Shown: one piece after another, positions 46,682 to 60,600 of the stretch
Numbering within the stretch: the stretch's first letter is position 1
Layout of the letters: each line of letters opens with the position of its first letter
Assembly: GCA_025642075.2 (NCBI GenBank)
Contig: JAODUO010000045.1
Span: forward strand, 695,001-759,000
Source: Ridgeia piscesae
Lineage: Eukaryota; Annelida; Polychaeta; Sabellida; Siboglinidae
Direction: 5' to 3'
Length of the DNA: 64,000 bases
Notes under the pieces: generated by a model
What the model was told of the DNA's origin: nothing
The model's input: only the letters and a program-made list of their open reading frames with translations
The model's database searches: none
Program-made: the position numbers and the translations under genes

Positions 46682-48097
46682 ATGTTCTTTGTGTATAATT
46701 TTATCTTAATATCATTAAGTATGATCCACTGTGTCATGCAATTCTCACCATCTTGTCTCGACACCTGACTCAATACTTTGGGTGTCCCATGTAAAATATC
46801 CAGGGTGTCCTGTGTATGTGTAATAAATAAATACTCCTTGGCATTCTGTTATTCCCACATGCATAAATATCCCTGATAATGTATGGAACTTTGGGTGTAC
46901 TGTAACATGTATGTAAATACTCCTCTGATTCCAACGTGTCTAAACACAGACACCATAACAAAGAATCCCTGTAATATACGAAGGGATCACCTAGTTGGCC
47001 TCCACATCCAAACATAGAGCTTCATAGAATCACAACTGCCTACAAATTGAAAACTAAGCAATCTAATTGTAATATATATATATATGCACAACACGTCATG
47101 AGCGCCCTAAGAAATACACAGCTCCAGGCCTCACACAGCGTCACACTCCGTCGACCGCACAGGAAGACATAAACTATACCGAAATCATCATAAATAAAAC
47201 AATAAAACTCAGAGACATGAGCAAATGGCCACAGGCACAGCTGCTTCCTGTCGCACGAGACAAGTCCCTCTCAACAGACTTACCCGGTTACTTCTGTCCT
47301 CTTTGAAACAGGCTCGCCTGCACCGAGCGGAAGAGCTCAACCACGCAGATGCAAGAAACGTTTCATCTGCCGTTTCTCATTTCTAAATCTGTTGCTGCCT
47401 AATATATGGCCTGCGTTTCAAACGGAGATTGATGATAATTAACAAATGGAGAAATTGGCAGCAGTGGCATATGTTGGAGGGTAAAACATCCATGTCATGT
47501 GTCCACCCAAAAAATGTATGACTGGCAAAAGTGTTATCTTGCATAAAGCCCTGCAAGAGATAATACAGAGTGGAACCTGACTATTGCAGTCACCTTTGGG
47601 CAAGTGACCTGATTAACAGAGTCACTGTATTGGCAAGACTATTTGCCTATACGGTACATGTGGAACAAATATGGGGTGACCCTAATTGTGAGGTGGCTGC
47701 ATTGTTGAGGGAACCATAAAGTGAAGTTCGATAGTATGCCCCAAATGGTAGCTGTGCACACATGCGCGACTCTTATGGTCTGATATCAATGGATTACACC
47801 GACTGAATTAATATCAATCAGTGCACTGAATGGTTGGAGTTTCTGTTACCAACTGTCCATTATACACAGTGTGTTGTGGGACAGCTTTCAGCACCACAAG
47901 TGGCTTGAGACTGTGTGGTCAGGTAGAGTCTATGGTAGAATGGCCAGTGTTTGTGGCAGTCCTCCAAGGTGTCCAGGGCTCATTCAGGCAGTGTTTGTCC
48001 AGTGACCACAGTCTGGCTCTAGTGCTACTTGAGTAGTTGATCAGTAAATACTGGAGACAGTCTGATTACTACCTGAGTACCTGTGTGTGCACTCACA

Positions 48098-48330
48098 CAG
48101 GAAGGGAGTGAAGGTAGGGGAGTACGGAAGAGAGAGCAAGGGAGGGGGAGAGAGTCAGCAGACATATGAACAGAAATAGGGAGAGGCAGAGGAAGGAAGA
48201 ATGGAGGGAGGGAGGATGGGAGAGAGGGAGGGAAGAATAGATTGAGAGAGTGGGATGGATGGATAGGGAGGGAGATAGAAGGGGAGGGAGATAGAGAAGG
48301 GTAGGAAGGAGGTTGGGAATGAGGATAGGT
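48098..48330. repeat. Polypurine tract
   Basis: About 230 bp dominated by GGGA, GGAA and GAGA units on the plus strand with few pyrimidines. No fixed period. Confidence 0.88.
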
Positions 48331-49717
48331 AAACGGTACACATGAGGATTTTGGCTTATCAGATTTCAGATTTTGCTAAGATTACTGCTTTGACAAATGT
48401 AAACACTTATGGGACTGGGATGTGACTGGTAGGGAGTAGACACTGGCAGTGAGAAATGGGGGCCATAGAACTGGCCACAATGACCAGGAGGGCATGACAT
48501 CCAACCACCCCCATTTCACACTGTCACCCCACCCCACCCGCTGTTCTGAATCTTAAACCTTACAACCAGAATCACCCCAAATGATGGGGGCACGACTCCG
48601 CCCCACTGAACACCATCTGTCCATGTTTGCATTTTCCACCAGCATCCTGGTCACCAATGCCGCTGTCTAATGAAGCGTCCCAAGGAAGTGCCATTGGTGA
48701 CAAGCCCTGCCCATTAACATCAGATAACCCAGCAACATTTCCCCTGCATTCTACCTGTTGTCCAGGAGCCATTAACCGCCCCCGATTGACATCTGTGGAG
48801 CGATTGACATCTGTGAAGCGTGCCGGAAACCTCACGCAAATCTGTCATATCGACGAGCATCATTGTTATGAAACACAACCAGGACAGGTGCACACCACTT
48901 AACAAAACTCTCAGGAGATGACAATGGATAATCGGAACAGATAAACAGATGTGAACTGTGTGAATCCCATCCCATCCACTCAGTTCATCGTTTTTGTCTG
49001 ATCAGCACTGAGGGTGAGGACTTGATCCATTGTAACTGTCAAATTATCCACTTAAAATGAACTTTGAAAGCCTCATTCTGGAACCGTATGTCCCATGCTT
49101 ATAATGACAGGTCACTTGTGACAGAGTCTGGCCAAGTGCTGATATTTTTATTTCTTAGATAAATGTTATGTCTTGTACTTTGTGTTATTTCACATACAAC
49201 TTAAAGATTTTAAGCCATTGGAAAAATGCCAAACTTTCACTTGTGAATACTCCAATGTCAAGATAAATGCACTTTCTCAACTAAATTATTATGAGATACA
49301 CTCTAAACATGCTAAACAGCCTCTTGTAGACATTAACACTAACCCTTCGTGATGACACCATAATGACCATATAGCTATCTGGACAACAAAAACCATCATA
49401 ACTGTCAAACTTGCAACAAACTCTCCATCATGTGATAAAACGGTCACCAATAAAACTACCAAGTTTTTATGAAATGTCTCAAAGAAATCTGAAACAAACA
49501 CATTTAGAATGGACCTTAAAGGGAAGCTGTGTATTCAAGTACCAATAATCAGACAGGTTGGTAATTACTATTAATATTAGTTGTCTTGGATGGTGGAACT
49601 GCCACAACTAATGTAGACAGATGGTGGTTAAACCAACCAGTGGCCATTGTTTACAATCTGAATGTAAAACACTATATTAAGTAATAAAATTAAAACTGAA
49701 GAATTGCTAAATCTTTC

Positions 49718-49832
49718 TAATAATGGTGGCAAAATCCCTTTAATAAAGGTGGCAACCTCCCTGTAATAATTGTGACATCACCCCTTTAATAAGGGTGACA
49801 ACAATCCTTTAATAATGGTGACAACCTCCCTT
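49718..49832. repeat. 23-bp tandem repeat, five copies
   Basis: Five units of exactly 23 bp, each beginning TAATAA and containing GGTGRCAA, ending in CCCTT or a close variant. Confidence 0.95.
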
Positions 49833-50395
49833 TAATTGTCTCCCCCTCACTAAACAAAACTGTGTAATCTGTGAGTGTGGAAGACACAATAGGAGCAGTG
49901 AGTGGCCACCAGCAACTGACCAACAGCAATGGTCAAGATGACCAACACACCATGTCCAATACACCAATTAGACCTCATGACAATGTAAGTGGACAGTGGC
50001 TGAATAATTAGGCTGGCCACTGTGACAACCCCCCAGGGAGAAGTGGTCACTTCAAGGACTGACCAGAATAAACACTGACTGCTGGTCATTGTGCAGTGGT
50101 CAGTCCAGACTGGACACCTGCAGTGACCCCACATTGACCATCTGTGTGTGGCAGTACACAGACCACACACACAATTCCTCTGTCATTTGTTGACTGGACA
50201 ATACCACTAATTAGCAACATAGGCAATTATGCAAATTATATTAACAATAAAATATAGTAATGAATATTAAGATCAAATTTATGCAGCATAAATTACTTTT
50301 TTATATTTATTTTATAAAATGCTGTATATCTGGAATACAATTCTTCATTCAAACAAATTCATTTGGCTCATTAAATTTTGTGGTGTGGAGGGCTG

Positions 50396-50460
50396 TAGTA
50401 GCGGGGTTTGGGAGGGGGAGGGCTTAGATAGAGGGGGTTGGGAGGGTGGGGGTAGTGGAG
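50396..50460 (+). repeat. G-run cluster
   Basis: At least six runs of three to five G within about 60 bases (GGGG, GGG, GGGGG, GGG, GGGGG, GGG, GGG, GGGGG). This is a G-quadruplex-capable sequence. Confidence 0.8.
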
Positions 50461-51934
50461 CAGTTCTTAGAAGTTAGAAGCTGAATTTGTAGTCGTCTGT
50501 TGCAACAGGAAGTCACCTAAATTGAATGAGTGATTTGACTGAGTGGGTGGGAGGTGGACATTGTTCAAAGGTAGTTGCTATATTGAATCTCTGACAAACA
50601 GTCTATGGAATGCGGCTACTAAGCTTATCAACATTAATTTTACTGCATCAAATTAATATAGGCTATCAAAGATACAAAACTCTGATAAGCAAATTCATTA
50701 ATATTAGCCATACAGGACTTTAAACACAAACTACCCCTATTCAAATGGTCTATGCCATGTAAATGCAGTGTGAACGAAATGACCAAAAAATGACCAAGAC
50801 TTTGCAAGGAATCTGTCAGAAATACCCTCAGAAGCGGCACAAACAACACGTTCAATGAGTGCCCAGCGTGAAAGTGAAACACTGAACAGGAGATTATCTC
50901 AGATATTGACACAAAGCAGTCTTCCTGATCCATCATCCCAGGACATCTGCCAATTAGGTAACTGCAGCAGACGTAACACAAGCCAGGCCATATCAAGTAA
51001 TGATGCTAAATTATTAATTAATCTAATTAACGAGGTCCTGTCCAATTGCGTGGGTCATTATTCCTACTTACTGAGACAGGATCATTGTTTGTCTGTCCCT
51101 GGTAAATCTACGGTGCCGTCTCAGTGATACAAGTTGTGTCTTCTGATTTAAAGGTGAACACAATTCTTAGGCTCACTAATTTAATGAGTATTTGTTACTG
51201 AACGTCGCAGAAATTCCATAAAAATTATATTATGCATAATTTGTGAAGTCATAAAATACTAAGCATTCAGTACAGATAAAAAACAGCAAGGAAAGCAATC
51301 AAAAATCGAGGACCCAGTACTGAAGACAGTCTTGTCCTGAACTTTCATTGAAAAGAACACAAAATTTGCAGCAAGAGGATATTTGTGACGATATATGGGA
51401 GGAAAATCAGGTCTGAGAGAAAAATCAGTCCTGGGAACTACTGTACACAGGACGTCAACGGTGATGCCCTGGAAAGGAAGTCTTGTGGTTTTGCGAACAC
51501 TCTGGGTAGGTCACATGATAGTTACTAGTAGACTGTAGGAATGACACAGGTCAAAGAAATCAATCGGAAATGGAACCACAAGATTTGTCACAACTAACCA
51601 ATTCCAAAGGGTTGTGGACTTGAGCCCTTGGGTGTAGTTTCCATGGACAGGGTGCCAGGATAGGGGCACATTGTCCCCTTGGAGATAACAACAGCTGTGT
51701 GGTTCTATTCAACAGGGATATCCTGTAAGATAAGATCTGAGGGAGGTTTCCTTATCTCAGCCGATGATTGGCATTCAGATTAAGTGTTTCTTAACCAAGA
51801 CTTTCAACAGCATTCATGTACACAATATATGATTGTGGTGCATGGTTGATGTTTTACTTGGCAAATATTTAATTATAATAAATAACTTACATGGTAACTT
51901 TGTCAGGAAACATAGCTGATGGCAAAGAATGTGA

Positions 51935-51937
<3 letters not shown>

Positions 51938-52000
<63 letters not shown>

Positions 52001-52020
52001 TATGCATGCATGCGTGCATG
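51938..52020. repeat. (GT)n microsatellite
   Basis: About 58 bp of pure GT followed by GCGCGTATGCATGC-type alternating sequence. Confidence 0.96.
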
Positions 52021-53814
52021 TCTGTGTGCATGCATGACGGTGTGCTATTTGTATGTGAGACACCACAATATTATATACACCAAGCACGCATACTACTTTT
52101 ACTAGACATAATTATATGCATTTATATATGCCATGATTGTTCTTTCATTGAATTGTCTGATTGCAAATGAATGTTATCTTAACTAGATAATAAGAATTGT
52201 GAATTGAGATGAAACAATGCTACGATGATAACATCTGAAACCACCCAGTTGGAATGCCTGCCTCACAGATAACACTGCTTCAGGCAGGAGCAATAGGATG
52301 GCTGCAGCAGCCAGTTCTGTGTCACATTTACGTTGCACAGCGTCATTTTGTGTCGCTTTATCACAGACCATTAACAATTATGAGATTTATTGCAGTGTTT
52401 ATCAATATTAATTTTCACTTAGTTCTTGTATGCAACTCTGTGTAACAATAAAATGTCATAAGCCAAAGCTTAACAAATAGTCCTGTTTATAAGCTGGTAT
52501 TCCACAACAATACAATAATACAATAAATCCATTGTAATGACTTCAACTGATTGAAACTCAAAGGGGACTGGACAGGACGATTGACCACACATGTATGAGG
52601 AATTCTTGGTGCAGACTTGACCTGAAGATATCAATTAATATAATGGGAAGTAAGAAAGATGGCTATGATTAAAGTTTAAAGAGGCAATTCTTGAGATGAC
52701 AACAATATTTTGTTACAAGTTCCATTAACCTAACATTAACCGGTGACGTCTTGCAGGTTACATTTGTCGTACTGCAACATTTGTGGGCTACAAACCGTAT
52801 CCTACTCCTCACGAATCTCAGAATCTGTGCCAGATTTGAATGAATCCATACATAGATTTTCAACAAATGCCTGCCAACTATTCTGTTTTTTTGGCTGCGT
52901 GATTGGCAAAGTTACAACTTAGACAGCCAAACCACACACGGGCACAAACAATTACTACTCATCCCATAAAGTTACATTACAGAACAGACAAGTTGTCCAT
53001 CAGGCTATATAAATACTTAGAGAGGGATTGTGTACATTGAAACATACTTAGTCTCACACTGACCACAAGGGCAGGAATACACTGACCACAAGTGCAGAAA
53101 CAAGCCACCATTAAAGCTATGCGTGTTAAGCAAAAATTAAGTTCAAATATTGCATAAATTGAAAAACTTGGTTTGCATTCTGAATATTTGAGGGGTGCAA
53201 CTGTTGAATTGCAATCACTGTTTTTGACTCTAATTACTCTAATATTAATTAAATGCTATATGTAGATAAAAGTTAACAAATGTGCAATGGATATTGTACC
53301 TGTAACAGTTTCATAAATAATGTATATATATATAGTGCCTGAAGTTACATAAGTTATTTACAACATGTCTTTTATTAAAAACTTTCCATTCAGTTCACTG
53401 ATGGTCGCGATGTTGCGATTTCAGCGAGGAATGACACAAATCAAACATGACATCTCCTGCACTTTTTAAGTGTCACAAACAGACGCAAAGTAGGACTACA
53501 TTGTTTGTGAGCCACATTCCTCGAGCGACACTATATGATTGGTGTGTCTGCTCTCTGATAGACGTCTTCTGTCACTCACTGGCATTTGTAAGACAATATC
53601 AGATAATACTGGCAGCTATGTGCTGGCGACTTGTCAGAGATGTCAGCCATCGTGTGTGAATACCTGCGAGTCACCGATACACCTTGTCATGTTCCTTGCA
53701 GGTGCAAACAGACTGAGCTGATGCTGGATTCACAAGATCTGTGGATTGTGAATGCTTGTATTATCAATTTGGCCTGTCTCACTGTTGTTTTCTGTTCATG
53801 TCTGGGTGTTGGTA

Positions 53815-53815
<1 letters not shown>

Positions 53816-53866
<51 letters not shown>

Positions 53867-53985
53867 GCGTGTGCGTGTGCTGTGTGCTGTGTGTGTGTTG
53901 TGTTGTGTGTGTGTTGTGTGTGTGTGTGTGTGTCGTGCGTGCGTGCGTGCGTGCGTGTGTGCTGTGTGTGTTGCTGTGTGTGTGT

Positions 53986-54038
<53 letters not shown>
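53816..54038. repeat. Long compound (GT)n microsatellite
   Basis: About 220 bp of GT runs with GTGC, GTGTT and CGTG interruptions. It opens Cys-Val and Thr-His frames that are not genes. Confidence 0.97.
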
Positions 54039-54043
<5 letters not shown>

Positions 54044-55123
54044 GGTTCCATGGGTACTAACAAATATCTATAAAATATTTCGTCATGCTTTGACTGGTGT
54101 GAACAGTCTGTGACTCATTTCACAGCTTGCCATTTGACCGCAACTTCAAAGTTCAACTTGAGGAAATACCAACAATTACCTGTCCAGTCAACACTACCAT
54201 TTGTTTATCAAACAAGGTATTAACCAATCATATTGATCACTTTCAGATTTGTGCTTTCAGCCTGCAGGGATGATGACATATACCCTATCGATCAGTCAGT
54301 TCATGCAGAGCTACTGATACAGACTGTTGCCTCGGGCTGGCAGAATGACCACCTAGAGCACTGGAGGATTCTAAGTGTAATCAGAAATTTTCTACTTCTG
54401 AAGTGTTTTGTTTTGCCATCAATCCAGAGTGTGGGACCCCTCCATCAGACCCAGGGTGTCTCCCCTTCCTAGGGGACACCAGACACCACTCCTGTTCCCA
54501 AATATCCTCCCAAACCCAAACAGAACATTCCAGGTCCTGTCCCTAAGTGCCAGACCTCACTGGGTGTAACAGAATCCTTTGAAGCTCCTGAACTGAACAC
54601 CTCAGTACCCAGCTGATGCAACAGTCTGGGTGCAGGAAAAACCGTCTCCCTGGGGCCAAGAAAAACCCCTCCTAAAAATAGGCCCCACTTTGTGTGTAAA
54701 CACAGGAAGATGTCAGTCACTGGGGAGAAGATGTCAGATCAACTGGAGATGGTTCCTGGACATCCAAGAGGTAGAAATGGTGCCTCCTCGTGACCTGAGG
54801 AGGTACAGGGCTAGTGTACTTGTTGCAAGCCAAGTTCTCATTAAAATTAAATACTCTTTACTCACTTATACTGCACCAAGCATACACGAAGTTGGAATTA
54901 CACAATTTCTGGATGGTATTTGTGAAGAAGAGTAAAACGAGGAGAGAACTGCTGACAAACCACCAGTGGTACTCCAGAGAACCTCATGGACAAAGCACAG
55001 ATTACTACGAGGTATAACTAAGTTAGAAAGTAAAGCCACCTACTTGCTCTCTGTGTTTTGTTTAAGTTCAAGAAAATAAGATTGACAACACAGATAGCTA
55101 ATTGACAACACAGATACCTGACT

Positions 55124-55164
55124 ACATGCAAGAGCCCCCCCCCAATGATGGGGCTCTTGCATGT
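55124..55164. repeat. Perfect 15-bp inverted repeat
   Basis: ACATGCAAGAGCCCC (55124-55138) and its exact reverse complement (55150-55164) flank an 11-nt spacer. Just upstream, two 20-bp direct copies of ATTGACAACACAGATA-type sequence begin at 55081 and 55101. Confidence 0.95.
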
Positions 55165-57360
55165 TTGTAAACCCACTAACTCAACTAACATAACAATGCG
55201 AATCCTATAGTTAATCTATGATACGAATATACATAACACGTGATGACAGTGCTATATATTCTGACACATTCCACTGTCATCTTGCATACACCGAAACATG
55301 TCCAGTTGGCCAAAGAACAAGCCACAGATTGAGGCAAACAGACCACTATGACAAACTGTGAGGCCCAACCAATCTCCCAACACTAATGTTTTTGATAGGA
55401 CAAAATCAACATTACGGCTGGTGCTATCTGTCAAACTAGAGTTTCTCTCACACCTGATAGGAGAGTTGTCTTAGTGATTGGACTATCAATGTTCTGTGAT
55501 AGGAGAAACCACAGTTTCATTCCGTGGATACACATTACACAACCCTACAGACTGTGGTCAGATGATATAGAGGTGTGAATGTACACAAATCTAGCACACT
55601 TCCACAGACCATTTTTCTTTTTTTGGGTAACACCTGGCAATCAGTGGTTACATGGAATTTGAGAATGGCTGTGGGAAAATAAAGCGGCTCTGTACATTAC
55701 AATGTAAAGATTTCTGCAAACAACCTGACAGGGGAGCTACATCAATTGGAATCATTTGCATAATTGGCCTCGGGAGCGTTACCAAAAACTTGGGCACGAG
55801 TGATAATTTGCTCAATTAGAAATGTTAGACATGCTCTTGGTTTACAACTATAAATGGCCCATTATGAATGCGCATTACACATCGAAAACAAGTCAATCTA
55901 AAGCTGCTCAGACAGCTCAGTAGGAAATACTATACAAACAATGAACTCAGGCAACACTGACTGACTGACCCTTCATGAACAAGCACAAAGGCACTGAAAT
56001 ACATTTCAAACAAACTCACACCCCTCTACTGAACATGAAATGTCTGAAAATGCGACAATTCCCAGTAAAACGATGACGCTATGTCACAACTGCTACCGGT
56101 GATACTACCACTGGTTTTTCACCTGTAAATGTCTTTGAAGTTATTTCGTCCTTTGCCATCCTGCACCATCCACCCTGACTGACTGGAACCACTCAAAATA
56201 CACCTTGCCCCAGGCGATGAGAGCTATTTTATCACCCCTACCCACTCAACATTCATGTTTTCGCTACCAGAACTTCACCCCAAACTGGACTGAGAAATCA
56301 TAAACCATTCGTCGACCAATCAGAGCGTCTCTTCTGGTCTAGGGTTGGATCATATACATTAGCAACACAAGTCTGCAGCAACAGACTTGTGTAATGGGGT
56401 AATGAAACGTGGCCCTGTGAATGGATGGCACTTTCTTATTTATCAGGGCTTCCGGTAAGTTATAACACCCCCAGTCTGCATATAGATGCACAGCGAGGCA
56501 CTCAAACAAGTCGTTGTTTTCACATCAAAGTTCTGGAAGCTGAAGATCAAAAACTGTTGTAAAAATCAACAAAGGCAGTGAGAACTTAGAGATTGACCTC
56601 AACCAATCCACACTGATTGATGGATCGTGATGCAGATTTTATGCATAGGTGAATCCATGTAACCAGACCAACACTGGGTAACACTAGAACCTGGCTGGGA
56701 AGGGTGTAACATGGCAGGGTTGGTTCCCACTTCCCACAATGGCTGGGATCAGACTACAGCAGGAACTCCACATGAGAGAGAAGAATCCGAGATTAATTGA
56801 AAGTGATTTACATGAGCCTGCCCAGCCGGTGGTACTGGGAGCTCAAGTGTCAGCACATCCAGCTGCTGTCTCTCCCAGTCTCCCCATCCCATCAGCACCT
56901 CAATTAGTCCCTTACACAACCCTCTCCCAAACACCCATCCTCACCTTTCTTCCTCCCTTGACAAATGTCAGAATGCCCAACATTGCAATCGCTTCCAAAA
57001 TCTCCATCCTCCTCATCAGGTTCAAGGGAGATGAGTGACAGACGCCAGGCTGTGGCCCAGAGGGTGCAGTGGCTTGCCCCCTCATTGTCACATGACTCAC
57101 AGGTTGGCAAGTCAACACGGGCCAAATTAAATATTTCCCTTCCGCCTGACAGGGACAAGAGGACATGTGGAATAACTCAGAGGGAAGTAAACACCCCGGG
57201 AGGTAGGGGTTTGGGTTGGGGCTGGTGTGTGGTGGCTGGGGAGTATGGGGACATAGTTGATACATAAAGTCATCCGGATGTAGACACTGTCTTGTCTTGT
57301 GGACACTGTCTTCTTGTCATTGATTGGTATTGCTCAGTCAAGGTCATAAGATTGAGATGT

Positions 57361-57442
<82 letters not shown>

Positions 57443-57571
57443 AGAAGAGACAGAAAGAGAGACAGAGAGCAGAGAGCAGAGAGCGAGAGAGAGTGAGTGA
57501 GAGAGTGAGTGAGAGAGAGACAGACAGACAGACAGAGAGCGAGAGAGAGAGAGACAGACAGACAGAGAGAC

Positions 57572-57621
<50 letters not shown>

Positions 57622-57647
57622 GACAGACAGAGACAGAGAGAGCGCGC

Positions 57648-57679
<32 letters not shown>

Positions 57680-57690
57680 GAGAGGGAGAG
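57361..57690. repeat. Compound (GA)n / (GACA)n microsatellite
   Basis: About 78 bp of GA, then interrupted GA, then GACA-rich blocks (57520-57635 and 57660-57680). It gives Arg-Glu and Leu-Ser low-complexity frames on opposite strands. Confidence 0.97.
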
Positions 57691-60600
57691 AGACCTGCTG
57701 GAAACTGAAGAGGCTGGGAGAAGAGCAAGACCAACATTAATGAAGATGGAGAGACGCTGTCAAGAGACTTCTCAAAAGGGCAAGAGTAAACCATCATGAC
57801 ACAGAGGATCCTCACAGTCGGAGGAGATCCACATGACAGAAGATCCTGACAGTCAGAGCCAATCCACACAGAAGAGACTAAGGGGCGTGTCTCCCTGCCC
57901 TACAAGGACCAAAGGGTAAATGAAGAGACACCAGGGTGCTGGAACTGTCATAAATCTCCAACAGTTCACAGAAATGCAAATTAAGACTTATGATGATGCA
58001 TGCAACAGATCCATCTTGATCAATCTGTCATAATGGATGGCAAAATTACCCTATCAAGAACCAGTCAGAGGGGCAATGCTGAACCATCAGTGCATCTGCC
58101 AGTGTTATCTTCCATCTTTCTCCCCCACCCTTTGACCTTCCAAAACCAATCTGCCTGGTTGTAATCACCCTGGTCAGATAATGCTGTCAGCAGCGTCAGT
58201 CTTATCACCACCCCACTGGGGTAGGTCCCAGACTGAGTGAGTCTGGAGCCAGGGGTACTTACAGCCAATAATCCGCTCACTTTCATCTGCTCACCCTCCC
58301 ATTTCAATTACTGCCTCATCCCAGATGATCCAGCTGGGTGGAAACCCTATAAAACCAGGAAGATGCCACCCACTGCAGACTGGATACAAATGGAAGATAC
58401 AGAGAAAGTTGCAAACTAGAGATGACATGGAAGACTAACCCAGTAATGTTAGTCAGTGATACAATGGACCCAAGTATTGACATGTAAGACTTCAACTGGC
58501 ACAGATCTGTTCTTCAGCACCGAGATTGCCTGATTCTGAACATGTTTCTAATTGTTGCACCAAAAGACAACAAGCAATAACAACAACCTTACTTACACAC
58601 ATACTATTTACAGTTGTGTAGGGTGGGGTGGATGACAGGGTAGATTTCCACACAGTTTATCCAGCTGGTAGGCGGGTATACTTCTGCAGAATTATTACTG
58701 ATTAGAGTAATCAATATTACCAACTTTTGGTTGTTCAAATATGTATAATTATTAGATTACCTTCTAACCTCAATAAATACACTAATCTGTTCACATCTGG
58801 TTAGTTGCTTTGTGCTATAAATTGCTGCAGTTTGTAACAGTTTGGGTGGACAAGTAGACTTCTTGTAGGGCTGGTGGACACGAGTTGGCATGACTTAATG
58901 TAGAAACCAGGTTTGTAGCACATCAAACCTTAAAACGCCCTTTCAGTCCACAACCCCTGGGCGTAACAGTGGGGGCAACCGCGGAACAGCCTGTAGACAT
59001 GCTTTCTGCTCACAGACTAGACCAAGCTTGCCTGCAAGAGGTTAATTACAGGGGACTCACCACAACTCAGCCTTCTCAATGGCAAGAGGTCTTGCACTGT
59101 AACAATACCAATTGCTTTTTGTGTGTGAAACTGCCTTCAATTGACGCAGCCTGTTCTTGTCTGTCGTCGCGTAATTGCTACCTCGCAGGACATCATGCAG
59201 GCACATCAAGATGCGATCTCGCTCGCAAACATTTCCATATCTCGGCCGGCGTATATTTATAACCACCTAAATACGAAGACAGATGCTTGTGCAGGCAGCC
59301 GTGGACGACACAGCCCGATTTGAATCTCAGCTGTACCGAATGTCAAACAAACCTATCTATGTCACACCGCCTACACCACCAATGCAAAAAAACGCACTTC
59401 TTCAAATCAACAGCTGTCTCAATCCATCCATTGCAAACGAAACTTGCAGTGGTCCCAGCCAATTCACCCGTTGCCGTTGGACTACTAAATTTCCGAGTGC
59501 GGGAACCTTTTTAATTAATCAGACACATCCTCGACTGCTCCCGTGGGTATTTAAAACATCTGATTGTCAGCGGATCAGACTCAGTCACCTCCACTTGGCC
59601 AGGCAATTCCAATCCCAGGACACGTGGAAAACCACGGGCTATAATCACAGAAACCACAAGACGGAAATTGCACGTTCCACGCCTTATCAAATCAGTGTTA
59701 AACGCGAGTCCGCATAGGGCCACAAACATCATCAAGTAAACCCAGACGGATGGGTTTTTTGGCTAACCAGGGGACGAGGAGGTTAATCGACAGAATGGAT
59801 GAGGAGACGGATGGTCTGACACCCAGCGCCACATCTGACACGTTGCCCATAAACGCCGGGATAATGTTCCCGCAAGGCTGGAGGATAATGTTGCCGAATG
59901 TGTTCCTGATGCAGTGGACATCTGGTGAACTTAGCGAGGTGTGAAAGAGCTCTTCTTCCTTCTTTTACTCACCTCTTTAATCAGCTCTCTGTTCAACCCA
60001 CCCACTGTCATTACGACTGTATGGAATAAAGTTGCAAGAAATAAAGACACATTTGAAATTTTATTTGTATTTATACTTATTTATGTAAATCTGCAAGCAT
60101 ACATGCAATTTATCGGGTTTAACTGTCAACGGAAATCTGCAGGATTTTGCAGCAGTCTTTGAAACAAAACGTAACCTCATTTCCTGTGATGTTTTCCCAT
60201 GACTCAAAGTCAGTTTAAGCGTTCCTTTTTGTTCCAGGGTCTCCAGTGTGTTTGGGATGGAGTCAGAGCTGTTGGGATTTATCACATTAATCTGTCCCTG
60301 CGTCAACCCAATGTGCAGGGACATTGATATGCAGTCATGAGATCATTTTACAAAAAGCTCCTTCCGTGTAATTTGCAGATTTGATGAGTATTTACCATGG
60401 TCTGTTGTGCACAGGGAAATGGGATGTTCAGCTTCATTATTTCCAGCTTCCAGGGGATGTTTGCTTCCCCTTGGTTTCAAGTTGCACTTAATGAAGAATG
60501 TCATAAACAGGTTTGTATAATTTGTTTACAGCTGTTTATCGCATATAGTGATAACGATAATAAATAACTCTTAACAGTAGCACACCAATAGGAACGATGT

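Larger units (their letters stand above)
44829..53800. other. 5' flank, proximal part
   Basis: No convincing coding exon on either strand. It contains the MITE-like copy 3, a polypurine tract (48098-48330), a 23-bp tandem repeat (49718-49832), a G-rich tract (50396-50460) and a GT repeat (51938-52020). Short open frames such as 48572-48902 and 49850-50170 lack family features. Confidence 0.55.

Noticed and set aside
53631..54113. 160-codon plus-strand frame rich in Cys and Val
   Set aside because: Most of it is the GT microsatellite; the unique part has no recognisable domain.
55124..55164. Rho-independent terminator
   Set aside because: There is no U-tract, and the host is eukaryotic.
57270..57869. 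199-codon minus-strand frame (Ser-Leu rich) and its Arg-Glu rich antisense
   Set aside because: Both come from the GA/GACA microsatellite.
59283..59717. 144-codon plus-strand frame in the 5' flank
   Set aside because: The longest non-repeat frame outside Ddr, but there is no signal peptide, domain or splice support, and overlapping frames on both strands are similarly open.
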